Shown here piece after piece: positions 8,526 through 15,726 of a stretch of DNA of 45,162 nucleotides. The position numbers were made by a program, and so were the translations under genes. Position 1 is the first letter of the stretch. Each line of letters begins with the position of its first letter. Source of the stretch: a virus; the IMG/VR virus record IMGVR_UViG_3300023174_000274, positions 1 to 45,162 of that record. The stretch is one strand, 5' to 3'. The notes under the pieces are model-generated. The model made no database searches and was not told the DNA's origin. It saw only the letters and a program-made list of their open reading frames with translations.

Positions 8526-9094
8526 CAGATGGCACCTTCGCTCATGCCACCGCCAAACACCGGCAACTGCAAGCCGGGCGGGAGCATATAGCCGCGGATC
8601 CCGGCAGCGGCCAGGGTCTCCCGGCGAATCTCTTCGTCGCGGGCGGCCTGCTCGGCACGCTGCTGCTCACTCACGCTTTGCTCGTAATTTTGGTAAGCCT
8701 TATTGGCGAAGGGGCGAGCTTCAGGCGGCAATGCCATGTACCCAAGTGTCTCGGCGCCGAGCTCACTGGCACTCCTGAGCCCCATCGCCATACCGGGCGA
8801 GAGATTGACGCCCGCGCGGTTCGCGCCGGCAATCAGTGCGCCGCCGCCCAATCGCCCAAACGACTGCAGTCCCAGGCTGATTCCTAGGTCCTCCAGAAAG
8901 GTGCCGGTCCGCAACAGTGCGCCGGTGCCTTCCGGTTGGTTCATGGCCGTCATGCCAGCGAAAGCCACGTTGGGCACGACGCTCGTCATCCACTCCGCGC
9001 CGGTCTGAGGCAGGACCTCCCGACGGACCGCCCGACCGGCACGGCTTCCAGCTAGTCCCTTGAGCCCTTGCAATGCTTGAGCAGCGAATCTCAT
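8525..9094 (-). CDS. Putative virion protein (189 aa)
   Basis: A 189-residue protein with a basic helical N-terminus (RFAAQALQGLKGLAGSRAGR), a Gly-rich hydrophobic middle (FGRLGGGALIAGANRAGVN) and a Gln/Glu/Arg helical region before a Pro/Gly-rich tail. No family recognised. It lies between two small leftward genes and overlaps the next gene by one base. Confidence 0.7.
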   Translation of the reverse strand: MRFAAQALQGLKGLAGSRAGRAVRREVLPQTGAEWMTSVVPNVAFAGMTAMNQPEGTGALLRTGTFLEDLGISLGLQSFGRLGGGALIAGANRAGVNLSPGMAMGLRSASELGAETLGYMALPPEARPFANKAYQNYEQSVSEQQRAEQAARDEEIRRETLAAAGIRGYMLPPGLQLPVFGGGMSEGAI

Positions 9095-9100
9095 GACGAA

Positions 9101-9391
9101 TCAGACAGCCGAGCTGGGTTGAGAGGGAGGCTGGGACAAGGCGTTGAACGCCTGCAGGCGGGCGGAGAAATCGTTGAAGAAAGGCTGCGACTCCCGACTT
9201 GCGGCCGCCTGACCAAACTCTCCTTTGACGCCGATCTGATTGAACGCAGTAGACGGCGCCTTGGTCGGCACTCCTTCCTGTGAACTCATTGAGACATCGG
9301 TTGTCTTTGCGCGCTGGTCATTCGCGGCGCGAAGCGCAGTGGCCAAGCGGTCACCGGCGTATCGGTTCTCATTGATGCCCGTGTAACGCAC
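9101..9391 (-). CDS. Small putative virion protein containing IN-ENRYAG
   Basis: A 96-residue protein starting at GTG 9391. The N-terminus contains NRYAG, echoing the IRYAG with which two proteins at 41 kb begin, so these may share a short targeting or assembly signal. The rest is Gln/Ser/Ala-rich and hydrophilic. The start lies about 20 nt downstream of a CCTAGCAT motif. Confidence 0.65.
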   Translation of the reverse strand: MRYTGINENRYAGDRLATALRAANDQRAKTTDVSMSSQEGVPTKAPSTAFNQIGVKGEFGQAAASRESQPFFNDFSARLQAFNALSQPPSQPSSAV

Positions 9392-9410
9392 TGCCAGAAC
9401 CTCGCTGAAC

Positions 9411-9420
9411 GCATGCTAGG
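9411..9420 (-). promoter_or_regulatory. Late-promoter-like motif CCTAGCATGC
   Basis: Minus-strand ACCTAGCATGCGTTC in the 50-nt gap between the 1069-residue gene and the small gene starting at 9391. The CTAGNATGCGTTC core is shared with the motif at 984. Confidence 0.45.
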
Positions 9421-9444
9421 TGGACCGAAAGGACTCCCCGCCGG

Positions 9445-12400
9445 CTACGGAAGGAAGCCCATTTGCTCGACCTGGGGCGTCACGGTGCGCTGAGCGCCTG
9501 CAGCAGTGGCTCTCCTGCGGGCGGCGGCCCGGCTGGCCAACCTTTCGGATGGGTCAGCACTCACGGGAAGCCGCACCACGCTGTATCCAGCGTTGCCGCC
9601 TTCGCTGGTGCCAGCGAAATCGCTCCACATGGGTTGCCGGTCGCCTAGCCCCAGCTCTTCAGGATCAAATTGCGGCTCGGAAGTGCCCACTTCGGGCCTC
9701 GCCAGCACTTCCCGCAAGGAAGTGACTGAACGGAAGGGGCGTTCCTGACCAACAAAGCTGTACCCGCCCTGCTCCTGGCTGGGGCGGTTGGGAGACGTCC
9801 GAACCAGTGCAAACCCCCTGCCATCGATCGTGCGACGCATGGCTGCGTCGTAGTCGGCGAGCGTTGGATCCGGCAGGGCGCGCGGGATCGAATCGGGGTC
9901 GAACCCAGGGATCATTGGCTGCGAAGGGTCTACCGCGGAAGACGCGTACTGCCCGGATCGCGCGGCCCTCTCCATGACCTCGCCCAGTGAAGGGCCTTGC
10001 GGCTCGCGCCGGCGCAGCCAGGGGGCGCTCTGGACGCCTTTGAGCGCGCCAGGGATCGCCGGCTGGACGTAGTAAGCGCGGTTGGCCAGGGTCTGCGTCG
10101 CGTCGAGGAGCCGCTGAGTCGATGTTGAGGTCCGCAACCCCGCGCCAAGGGCAACGTCGAAGACCCCGGGAACGACTGGGCTGGCAAACTGCTCGAAGCC
10201 CCCCGTAATGGGCGCTGCGGCGTAGTCGGCTCCCTGGTAGGAGGCAATCGCGTCCAGCAGCTCCAGGGTGCTCCATCTCTCAGGATTTAGCCGGGGATCT
10301 TTTTCGACGAACTTGCGAACCCCGGGTTGGTCCGAGAGCAGGCCCACTCCCTGGAAATTGCTGCTATGGAGCCCCTTGTCCCAATCTTGCTTGGGAACCT
10401 TGATCCAGCGCTCTTGCCTGCTCGAGAGGGCTGGGACCTGGACGCCGCTGTTCCCGCCGCCTTTCTTCTTTGTTGTCCGAGGGATCAGGTAGCCAGCATC
10501 AGAGCCATCGGCGCTGCTGTAAGCGATCATTCCGTTTTCGTCCGGTTCGGACAGCGCGTATCCGGCTTCTTTTGCTTGCAAGATGTCGAGGTCGCTGGCT
10601 TTCTGCAAGGCGTTTCTGTTTTCTCTGCCGTAATTCTTGTGGTCTTCTTCTTGGAATCTTGCAACCCGCTCTGGCGTTGACAGCTGGATTGTTTGAGCAT
10701 ACTTGCCGCCAGTGACTCGGCCGAGTTCACCTAGTAGGGCGTCGGTGTTCCTCTTTGTTGGCCAGCCGATGCGGAACAAGTCCGTTGGGCGCCCCTTCCT
10801 GTCCAGCACGTTGTAAACCGGCAGTTCGGCCTGGACGGCATGGGTCCGCAAGTGAGCGGGAAGGGCGGCGTTTGATTGGACGGCAGCACGGACCTCGGGC
10901 AGGTCAAGCCCCTGGAAGACGGGATCTACGATGCCGTTTTCGTCTATTCTCACTGTCCGACGAATACTTCCCACGAGGCTATCTCCCTCTTGAATGTCTT
11001 CGCTTGCCTCGCGAGGAGTAAACGAATCAACCGGGAAGCGATTGCCGTCGTCGAGGGACTTGAGAAGTGTATTGCCGTCGTCGAAAAATGACCCCTTGAA
11101 AGCGGGCGTTTTGTATTTATCGTTTAATTCTCCAATGAGCTTGGCAAGCGAAACGTCCTGCTGCCTCTCCCAGGCGGCCGTGCTGTCGGGATCCATTTCC
11201 CTGGAAAAGACTGTTTCCAGGGGATCGACTCGCATTGTGCCGTACTGCCCCTGTTGATCACGAGCGGCAAGGGTCAGCATGTCGCCAGTTGCGGCGCGGC
11301 TCTCCCTGCTGTCAATTTCAACCGCTGGGGGAACGGTCCGCTCGTAGGTGTTTCCTGCCCTTTTTGTCGTGTACGGATCGCCTGCTTTTTTGATGAGTTT
11401 GCGCCACCTGGATTGCGCTCCCAGCCCCTCATACCGGCGCAAGTCTCTTGGGGTGCGGACCTCGTCGATCAGATCTTCGCGACCCGCGCTCCTGAGTGCC
11501 TGGATCACTGGACTTGGCGTTGGCTCGAAATAGCGTTCATCCCGTGGTGCGCGCTTCTCCATGGCGCGATCTCTTGCGTTTGCGTAGTCATGCAGAACGT
11601 TCTGCTCAACCTGGAGGATGTCACTTCCATCGGCCGCCAAGTTGATCAGGTAACCCCTACTGCCGTCGGGCCTTTCATAGGTGTGCACGTCGGACCTGGT
11701 TGCAGGGCTCGCTGTGTCACCAAGGGCAGTTGCAACCGGGACTGGCTGGACGGCGTAGCCGGCGGCTATTGCTTGATTGACGTCATCTTGCGAGATCCTT
11801 CTTCCTTGGTTAAATGTTCCTCTTAGCACGTCTCGGCGAATTGCATTGGCAACTCCTCCAGGCTCCATGCCGGTCTTGCGGTCAAACACTTTGGCAGGGG
11901 GTAGCTCGGTACTCCTCTTCGTGGGCCAGCCGATAAGGCCGTCTTCACCGGTCGTGGCGTACGGCAGGCGGATTGCGCCACCTTCGCCGGGCGAGGGGGT
12001 GTAAATGCTGCCCAGGGGGTTCCCTTCCGCCACTGCTTGAATTGCGCGCGCTACGCTGCTTTCCCCTCTGGCTGCGTATGTTGCCGGGTCAAACAGCAGC
12101 CCCTGAGTCGAATAGCCAGACCTTCGGGGCGCTGGCTGGCCGACGCGCGCCATGTCGGCGTCGGGATTGACTGCGTACGTGGCCGTATTGAACAGCAAGG
12201 GTTGATTTGGGTTTTCCCCCGGACTGACGACCTGCTTACTGCGCCAGGGGCCAGGGTTCTGGAAGCTTGGCTTTGGGGGTTTCGTCGAATCAAACTTTGA
12301 CGGCTGCGGGTCGTAGTACGCAGGGGAATGCCTGACGGGTTCGGAAAGCGCTAAGGCCTCGAAAGCCTCTTGGGACGGCGCGGAAGGGTTTTTGAGGTCA

Positions 12401-12654
12401 AATTCGGAGCGTCTGACGGTTTCGGGCTCCGCTGGGATTCCCTTGGCGACTAGGTATTCCCTGGCCTCCCCTGAGCGCTGCGCATTGCGCTCGGCAAGCC
12501 GTCGTCGAATCAGCTCAGCATAGCCTCTGATTGCAGCCGGCTCGTCATACCCGGGCATGCCGGGCGCAGCGGGGCCCATAGGCCTTGGACCGAGCCTTCT
12601 GCGGGCGTCACCGGGGTCGCCAATGTCCCGAAAACCGCCGATTCGCCTCGCCAT
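9445..12654 (-). CDS. Large putative virion protein (1069 aa)
   Basis: The largest protein of the window, with no family I recognise. It is polar, rich in Arg/Asp/Pro and short on hydrophobic segments. Internal repeats are visible: LLFNTATYA and LLFDPATYA near residues 150 and 190, and GWPTKRST / GWPTKRNT further on. The N-terminus is Pro/Arg/Gly-rich. Size, position at the head of the leftward block and mosaic repeats suit an internal or tail-associated particle protein. Start ATG 12654 faces the 0.7-kb divergence region. It could also be a polyprotein-like substrate; no protease or enzymatic motif was seen. Confidence 0.72.
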   Translation of the reverse strand: MARRIGGFRDIGDPGDARRRLGPRPMGPAAPGMPGYDEPAAIRGYAELIRRRLAERNAQRSGEAREYLVAKGIPAEPETVRRSEFDLKNPSAPSQEAFEALALSEPVRHSPAYYDPQPSKFDSTKPPKPSFQNPGPWRSKQVVSPGENPNQPLLFNTATYAVNPDADMARVGQPAPRRSGYSTQGLLFDPATYAARGESSVARAIQAVAEGNPLGSIYTPSPGEGGAIRLPYATTGEDGLIGWPTKRSTELPPAKVFDRKTGMEPGGVANAIRRDVLRGTFNQGRRISQDDVNQAIAAGYAVQPVPVATALGDTASPATRSDVHTYERPDGSRGYLINLAADGSDILQVEQNVLHDYANARDRAMEKRAPRDERYFEPTPSPVIQALRSAGREDLIDEVRTPRDLRRYEGLGAQSRWRKLIKKAGDPYTTKRAGNTYERTVPPAVEIDSRESRAATGDMLTLAARDQQGQYGTMRVDPLETVFSREMDPDSTAAWERQQDVSLAKLIGELNDKYKTPAFKGSFFDDGNTLLKSLDDGNRFPVDSFTPREASEDIQEGDSLVGSIRRTVRIDENGIVDPVFQGLDLPEVRAAVQSNAALPAHLRTHAVQAELPVYNVLDRKGRPTDLFRIGWPTKRNTDALLGELGRVTGGKYAQTIQLSTPERVARFQEEDHKNYGRENRNALQKASDLDILQAKEAGYALSEPDENGMIAYSSADGSDAGYLIPRTTKKKGGGNSGVQVPALSSRQERWIKVPKQDWDKGLHSSNFQGVGLLSDQPGVRKFVEKDPRLNPERWSTLELLDAIASYQGADYAAAPITGGFEQFASPVVPGVFDVALGAGLRTSTSTQRLLDATQTLANRAYYVQPAIPGALKGVQSAPWLRRREPQGPSLGEVMERAARSGQYASSAVDPSQPMIPGFDPDSIPRALPDPTLADYDAAMRRTIDGRGFALVRTSPNRPSQEQGGYSFVGQERPFRSVTSLREVLARPEVGTSEPQFDPEELGLGDRQPMWSDFAGTSEGGNAGYSVVRLPVSADPSERLASRAAARRRATAAGAQRTVTPQVEQMGFLP

Positions 12655-12682
12655 TGCCCGCCTGTCCCGCGAATTGCCGTCA

Positions 12683-12696
12683 GATCAGTCTATCGG
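12683..12696 (-). promoter_or_regulatory. Weak late-promoter-like motif
   Basis: Minus-strand CCGATAGACTGATC, about 32 nt before ATG 12654. It matches the TAGAAT-like core only partly (TAGACT) and lacks the CTAG, so it is a candidate only because of its position. Confidence 0.25.
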
Positions 12697-12783
12697 CGTT
12701 GATTCCTGGGGCTTACAGCGTGTTCAGGGCCGCAGCGGACGCGCGCAAGGGTAATTTCGCCCCAAGATTCGTGGACCTGAAGC

Positions 12784-12815
12784 AAAAAAGGGCCCTATAG
12801 GGGCTTCAATTTTTT
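12784..12815. terminator. Possible bidirectional terminator
   Basis: A run of six A, then a GCCC-CTATA-GGGC hairpin (as read on the minus strand), then six T after a short spacer on the plus strand. The stem is short (4-5 bp), so it is a weak candidate. It would stop leftward transcripts from the 13-kb region. Confidence 0.35.
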
Positions 12816-13365
12816 GTTGCGCCGCGCCACATACACCTAAACCCACCCTCAGTAGCCTGAAGGCTGGAGGAAAAAAAAGAATTGCGTGCATTCAGCGGTA
12901 CACACGCGTGTCAATAGCGTCGCGAGCATGCGCAGCAGCCAGCAGAGGCGTGCGTCAGAGGTGCAGTAGCAGCCCTCGCAGGCCGCGGCGATCGCAACCG
13001 CTATAGCGCACGCAGCCTACGCCTTCAGCTGCCCACGATCGCATGCAGCAGCAGCTCACGCTACGCGTGCGCGGCATTCGCTGCGCTCATGCAGCAACAG
13101 CCGCGTACGCATCACGCGCTGCTCATGCACTCTCACACGCTACATCTGCACCTTTTGCGCATTAGCTTTACGCCTGCAATCCTTAGACGCTCTTGCACCC
13201 TATCGCACACTCCCTCGCAACCCCCTGACGCCTCATATCCACTGCGCCGCAACGCTTCTCACCTGCATATTCAATAGCTCCCCTGCACATGCGCTACGCG
13301 CGACCACACGCTCCCTCTCGCACACGCCCACGCAGCGGGGGAGGCAGAAGGAATGATCGTGAGCT

Positions 13366-13392
13366 CACTCAGCAGTGCACACATCTGTTGAG
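13366..13392 (+). promoter_or_regulatory. 27-nt hairpin element A, copy 1
   Basis: CACTCAGCAGTG, a 7-nt spacer, then CTGTTGAG. The arms CTCAGCAG and CTGTTGAG pair over 8 bp with one G-U, and outer bases AGCT/AGCT extend the fold. The inner CACT-CAGC-AGTG is itself an inverted repeat. It lies about 40 nt before GTG 13433. Confidence 0.6.
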
Positions 13393-13410
13393 CAGCTTAC
13401 ATCACCTCGC

Positions 13411-13424
13411 CCGGCAATCGCCGG
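13411..13424 (+). promoter_or_regulatory. Start-proximal hairpin B, copy 1
   Basis: CCGGC-AATC-GCCGG, ending 8 nt before GTG 13433. Same stem as three further copies, but the loop is not a GNRA tetraloop. Confidence 0.55.
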
Positions 13425-13432
13425 CTTTGCTC

Positions 13433-13582
13433 GTGATCCGCATCATCTCCTTCGCTGAGAACAACCCCAAGGCTTACATCTTCGGATGTTTCGCGCTGGG
13501 AACCATCCTTCGCCTGGCCATGTGCCACGGCAACTGGGGGATCTTCATGGACCCCCTCTACCCGCTCATCCACCGGGGCTAG
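13433..13582 (+). CDS. Small membrane peptide (49 aa)
   Basis: A short gene starting at GTG 13433 (MIRIISFAENNPKAYIF) with one hydrophobic segment (AYIFGCFALGTILRLAM) that could span a membrane, and an aromatic C-terminus. The start is supported by hairpin B just upstream, as in the next units. The TAG stop lies inside a GTGCCA-catc-TGGCAC hairpin. No family recognised. Confidence 0.6.
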   Translation: MIRIISFAENNPKAYIFGCFALGTILRLAMCHGNWGIFMDPLYPLIHRG

Positions 13583-13601
13583 TGCCACATCTGGCACCCC
13601 C
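13575..13601 (+). repeat. Hairpin element C, copy 1
   Basis: GGGGC-TAGTGCCACATC-TGGCAC-CCCC: a GTGCCA/TGGCAC stem in a GGGG/CCCC clamp. It contains the stop codon of the 49-residue gene. A nearly identical copy is at 14739. Confidence 0.55.
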
Positions 13602-13606
13602 ATCTT

Positions 13607-13643
13607 GCCCCTGGTTCTGCACGCGCAGAATCGGGGGCTTTTC
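13607..13643 (+). terminator. Rho-independent terminator
   Basis: A 14-bp stem GCCCCTGGTTCTGC / GCAGAATCGGGGGC (two G-U pairs) with an ACGC loop, followed by TTTTCT. It ends the first rightward unit directly before element A copy 2. Confidence 0.8.
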
Positions 13644-13652
13644 TAGTGAGCT

Positions 13653-13679
13653 CACTCAGCAGTGCACACGCCTGTTGAG
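13653..13679 (+). promoter_or_regulatory. 27-nt hairpin element A, copy 2
   Basis: CACTCAGCAGTG...CTGTTGAG with the same 27-nt length as copy 1, starting about 10 nt after the T run of the preceding terminator and 45 nt before ATG 13724. Confidence 0.65.
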
Positions 13680-13700
13680 CAGCTCAGGGACACTCTCGCC

Positions 13701-13714
13701 CCGGTGAAAGCCGG
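13701..13714 (+). promoter_or_regulatory. Start-proximal hairpin B, copy 2
   Basis: CCGGT-GAAA-GCCGG with a GNRA loop, ending 9 nt before ATG 13724; the spacer ATTCCCTCA has no Shine-Dalgarno sequence. Confidence 0.6.
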
Positions 13715-13723
13715 ATTCCCTCA

Positions 13724-14275
13724 ATGGCTACCGCTACCACCAAAGCCCAACTCGCCGAGGCCCTCGAGGCCGCCACCAGCCGCATCAGCGAGCTGGAAGC
13801 CCTCCTCACTGCCGCCCAGAGCGAGCAACAGCAGCCGACCGCTGCCGCCCATCTGGACCAGGTCCTCTGGATCCAGCGCAAGCCGCTCGCAGAGCGCACG
13901 CCTGACGGCAAAGGCAACATCGGCTACACCCGCAACGGGATGCTCACTGTGCGCTTCGCCGCGCAATACGCCTCCCTCGACAAACGGACAGGCACCCGCA
14001 CCTTCGGCGTCTGGAAGTTCTTCACTTCCTACGGCGAAGTCGCCCAGCAGGTCATTGACCTGATGCGCACGGAAGACCGCCTCGTCCGAGTCCAGGCCTA
14101 CGAAGAGCCCTGGTCCAGCGCTCAAGACCCCAACGCTCGCAACAGCGACTGGGTCGTCAGGGGCTTCAACCCTATCGGCCGCGGCGCCGGCGCTCCTCCG
14201 GAGCTGCCGCCCGTACCCGCCAAGGCCGCAGCTCCGGCTGCCCCTCAACCCCAGCTGGCGCAACTCGCCTTCTGA
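13724..14275 (+). CDS. Unknown protein, possible OB-fold DNA-binding (183 aa)
   Basis: Residues 1-40 form a helical coiled-coil-like segment (AEALEAATSRISELEALLTAAQ). The middle (about 45-150) is a mixed strand region with patterns like GMLTVRFAAQYA and RVQAYEEPW, reminiscent of OB-fold ssDNA-binding proteins. The tail is Pro/Ala-rich and ends QLAQLAF. It forms its own unit between elements A/B and a strong terminator, which suggests high, separately controlled expression. The OB suggestion is weak. Confidence 0.75.
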   Translation: MATATTKAQLAEALEAATSRISELEALLTAAQSEQQQPTAAAHLDQVLWIQRKPLAERTPDGKGNIGYTRNGMLTVRFAAQYASLDKRTGTRTFGVWKFFTSYGEVAQQVIDLMRTEDRLVRVQAYEEPWSSAQDPNARNSDWVVRGFNPIGRGAGAPPELPPVPAKAAAPAAPQPQLAQLAF

Positions 14276-14281
14276 GCCCAC

Positions 14282-14322
14282 GCCCCCGGCTCCGTCTCTC
14301 GACGGAGTGCGGGGGCTTTTTT
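14282..14322 (+). terminator. Strong rho-independent terminator
   Basis: GCCCCCG-g-CTCCGTC, loop TCTC, GACGGAG-tg-CGGGGGC, then TTTTTT. A textbook terminator after the 183-residue gene. Confidence 0.9.
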
Positions 14323-14330
14323 ATTGGCCC

Positions 14331-14357
14331 CACTCAGCAGTGCACATGCCTGTTGAG
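14331..14357 (+). promoter_or_regulatory. 27-nt hairpin element A, copy 3
   Basis: CACTCAGCAGTG...CTGTTGAG, 8 nt after the T run of the terminator and about 47 nt before ATG 14405. Confidence 0.65.
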
Positions 14358-14378
14358 CGGGCGCCAGTCCTCTCTATT

Positions 14379-14394
14379 CCCGGCGAAAGCCGGG
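14379..14394 (+). promoter_or_regulatory. Start-proximal hairpin B, copy 3
   Basis: CCCGGC-GAAA-GCCGGG, six base pairs with a GNRA loop, ending 10 nt before ATG 14405. Confidence 0.6.
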
Positions 14395-14404
14395 TCTCTC
14401 TGTC

Positions 14405-14725
14405 ATGACCGAATCCCGGCTCTATGACCTCTCCCAGCAACTCCGCCTGCTGGCCCGCCGCGACTGCAAGGTCGGGCGCCACGGCGGCCTCCTCGGAGGA
14501 TCCATCGACCACTCGATCGAAGCCGCTCGCGAGGAACTCCTCCTCGCCCTGGAACTCCTCCAGGACCGCCAGGCCCTAGACGTCCAACACCTGGACGCCA
14601 TCGGCTATTGCCAGGAACTGGCATGGCGCAACCGCCACCAGATCCAGGCCCTCCGTCGCCAGGCGGAGTTCGAGCAGCGCCTGGAGGCCTCAGCCCCAGC
14701 GCCGCTTCGCCTCGAAGCCGCCTGA
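14405..14725 (+). CDS. Unknown helical protein (106 aa)
   Basis: A 106-residue helical protein with Leu/Arg/Glu-rich amphipathic segments (EAAREELLLALELLQDRQAL, LRRQAEFEQRLEA). No family recognised. It has hairpins A and B in its leader and hairpin C after its stop, so it is a further short unit. Confidence 0.72.
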   Translation: MTESRLYDLSQQLRLLARRDCKVGRHGGLLGGSIDHSIEAAREELLLALELLQDRQALDVQHLDAIGYCQELAWRNRHQIQALRRQAEFEQRLEASAPAPLRLEAA

Positions 14726-14738
14726 CCTCCTCCCTACC

Positions 14739-14764
14739 GGGGTAGTGCCACATCTGGCACCCCC
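14739..14764 (+). repeat. Hairpin element C, copy 2
   Basis: GGGG-TAGTGCCACATC-TGGCAC-CCCC, nearly identical to 13575-13601. It lies 13 nt after a stop and 20 nt before hairpin B copy 4. With no T run it is more likely an RNA structure or operator than a terminator. Confidence 0.55.
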
Positions 14765-14783
14765 GGTCCCTCTTTCCTCTCGC

Positions 14784-14797
14784 CCGGCGGAAGCCGG
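14784..14797 (+). promoter_or_regulatory. Start-proximal hairpin B, copy 4
   Basis: CCGGC-GGAA-GCCGG (GNRA loop), ending 11 nt before ATG 14809. This unit has hairpin C rather than A upstream. Confidence 0.6.
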
Positions 14798-14808
14798 TTC
14801 TCTCCAGC

Positions 14809-15018
14809 ATGCGTGTTGATCTCACTCGAGGCGTCCTCTTGGGCGCTCCTATCGGCTATGCCATCGGGCTTTTGACCTACGGCGGAATCGGCTACCTCGT
14901 GGCCGGTCAGACCGGCCTCATCGTTGGCAGCGTGATCGCCACGGCGTTCGCGGTCGCCGGCCTGATCCTCTGCCTGCGCTTCGTTGAGGTGCTGACCTCC
15001 CCGGAGGTTCCTTTCTGA
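14809..15018 (+). CDS. Small two-helix membrane protein (69 aa)
   Basis: Two hydrophobic segments (about residues 9-31 and 36-58: GAPIGYAIGLLTYGGIGYLVA and IVGSVIATAFAVAGLILCL) suggest an inner-membrane hairpin. Function unknown; an early-expressed membrane peptide could affect host metabolism or superinfection. The stop overlaps the next start as TGATG. Confidence 0.72.
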   Translation: MRVDLTRGVLLGAPIGYAIGLLTYGGIGYLVAGQTGLIVGSVIATAFAVAGLILCLRFVEVLTSPEVPF

Positions 15019-15248
15019 TGGACCTCCCCAGCATGACCGTGCCGGGGCTCCAAGCCCTGGCCAACCGGCTGGCAGACGACTGCCGTAGAGCCGCAGCCCG
15101 CGGCGACCACGCCGCCGATAGCGCCGCCTTCGAGCAACTGCTCCCCGTCCTGGCGGAACTCACCCGCCGGGAAGAAGCCGCCGCCCGACCGCCCGGGCTG
15201 ACAACCTCTGCTACCCTCCCCCCGGACTCCGTCCGGCTATCAATGTGA
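15018..15248 (+). CDS. Unknown helical protein (76 aa)
   Basis: A 76-residue protein with Ala/Arg-rich helices (LQALANRLADDCRRAAARGDH, LAELTRREEAA) and a Pro/Thr tail. It overlaps its neighbours on both sides (TGATG and GTGA), so it is translationally coupled. No family recognised. Confidence 0.68.
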   Translation: MDLPSMTVPGLQALANRLADDCRRAAARGDHAADSAAFEQLLPVLAELTRREEAAARPPGLTTSATLPPDSVRLSM

Positions 15249-15454
15249 TCACCATCACCGCCCCCAGCGGCCAACTGCTCGCCGACCAGCGCGGGCAGTT
15301 CTTCTATTCCCACCAAGGCCAGACCGTCTCGGTCCCGCCGACCTCGTGTCGCTGGGACCTGGCCGACATGGCCCGCCTCTGGGGCGACATGTGCGCCGCC
15401 ACCGGTGACGCCTACGTCCTTCGCATCTCTCCTCGCGCCTCGCGTCAGCCCTGA
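15245..15454 (+). CDS. Unknown protein (69 aa)
   Basis: Starts at GTG 15245 overlapping the upstream TGA. The sequence (MITITAPSGQLLADQRGQFF) looks like a small beta-rich protein with a helical end (DLADMARLWGDMCAATG). No family recognised. The following 110 nt hold an imperfect CCCCG...CGGGG hairpin and the palindrome CTCGCCCGGGCGAG. Confidence 0.65.
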   Translation: MITITAPSGQLLADQRGQFFYSHQGQTVSVPPTSCRWDLADMARLWGDMCAATGDAYVLRISPRASRQP

Positions 15455-15567
15455 CTGACGCCCTGTAAACGTCCCCGTCCGCCGTCTCTACCTTGATGGC
15501 GGCGTGAATCGGGGATCCGCTCTTGCCTGGCTCGCCCGGGCGAGAGCTTTCATCCCTCCCCCATCCC

Positions 15568-15726
15568 ATGATCAAAGGTTTCTGCGTCTTCATCAGCGCC
15601 GTCGTCGCCGCGGGTATGGCGGCCGGCGCTGCCGCTGACTACCAGGCTTTCCGCCTGGAGGCGCAGGCGGGGATCCCCATCCCGGCTTGCGCCAACGTCA
15701 GCCTTTTGCGGCCCCCGTGCCGCTGA
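15568..15726 (+). CDS. Small exported or membrane peptide (52 aa)
   Basis: MIKGFCVFISAVVAAGMAAG followed by AAA looks like a signal peptide or single membrane helix, with a short Pro/Cys-containing tail. The ATG is preceded by a pyrimidine-rich leader (catccctcccccatccc). The 3' end overlaps the convergent zinc-ribbon gene by 29 nt. Function unknown. Confidence 0.55.
   Translation: MIKGFCVFISAVVAAGMAAGAAADYQAFRLEAQAGIPIPACANVSLLRPPCR

Larger units (their letters stand above)
12655..13365. other. Non-coding divergence region
   Basis: About 0.7 kb without a credible gene, between the leftward 1069-residue gene and the first rightward unit. The first 200 nt hold a weak hairpin with flanking A and T runs. 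From about 12890 to 13130 words such as GCATGC, CATGCAGCA and CGCTACGCG recur. From about 13130 to 13330 the plus strand is markedly G-poor and C-rich with ACGC repeated about every 10-25 nt. It may hold divergent promoters and possibly a replication origin. Confidence 0.6.

Noticed and set aside
12890-13330. A CRISPR array or tRNA in the repeat-rich gap
   Set aside because: Repeated words are short, irregular and without constant spacing, and no cloverleaf with a CCA-type end was found.
13289-13432. N-terminal extension of the 49-residue gene (ATG 13289)
   Set aside because: It would run through hairpin A, hairpin B and low-complexity codons; GTG 13433 behind hairpin B fits the pattern of the neighbouring units.
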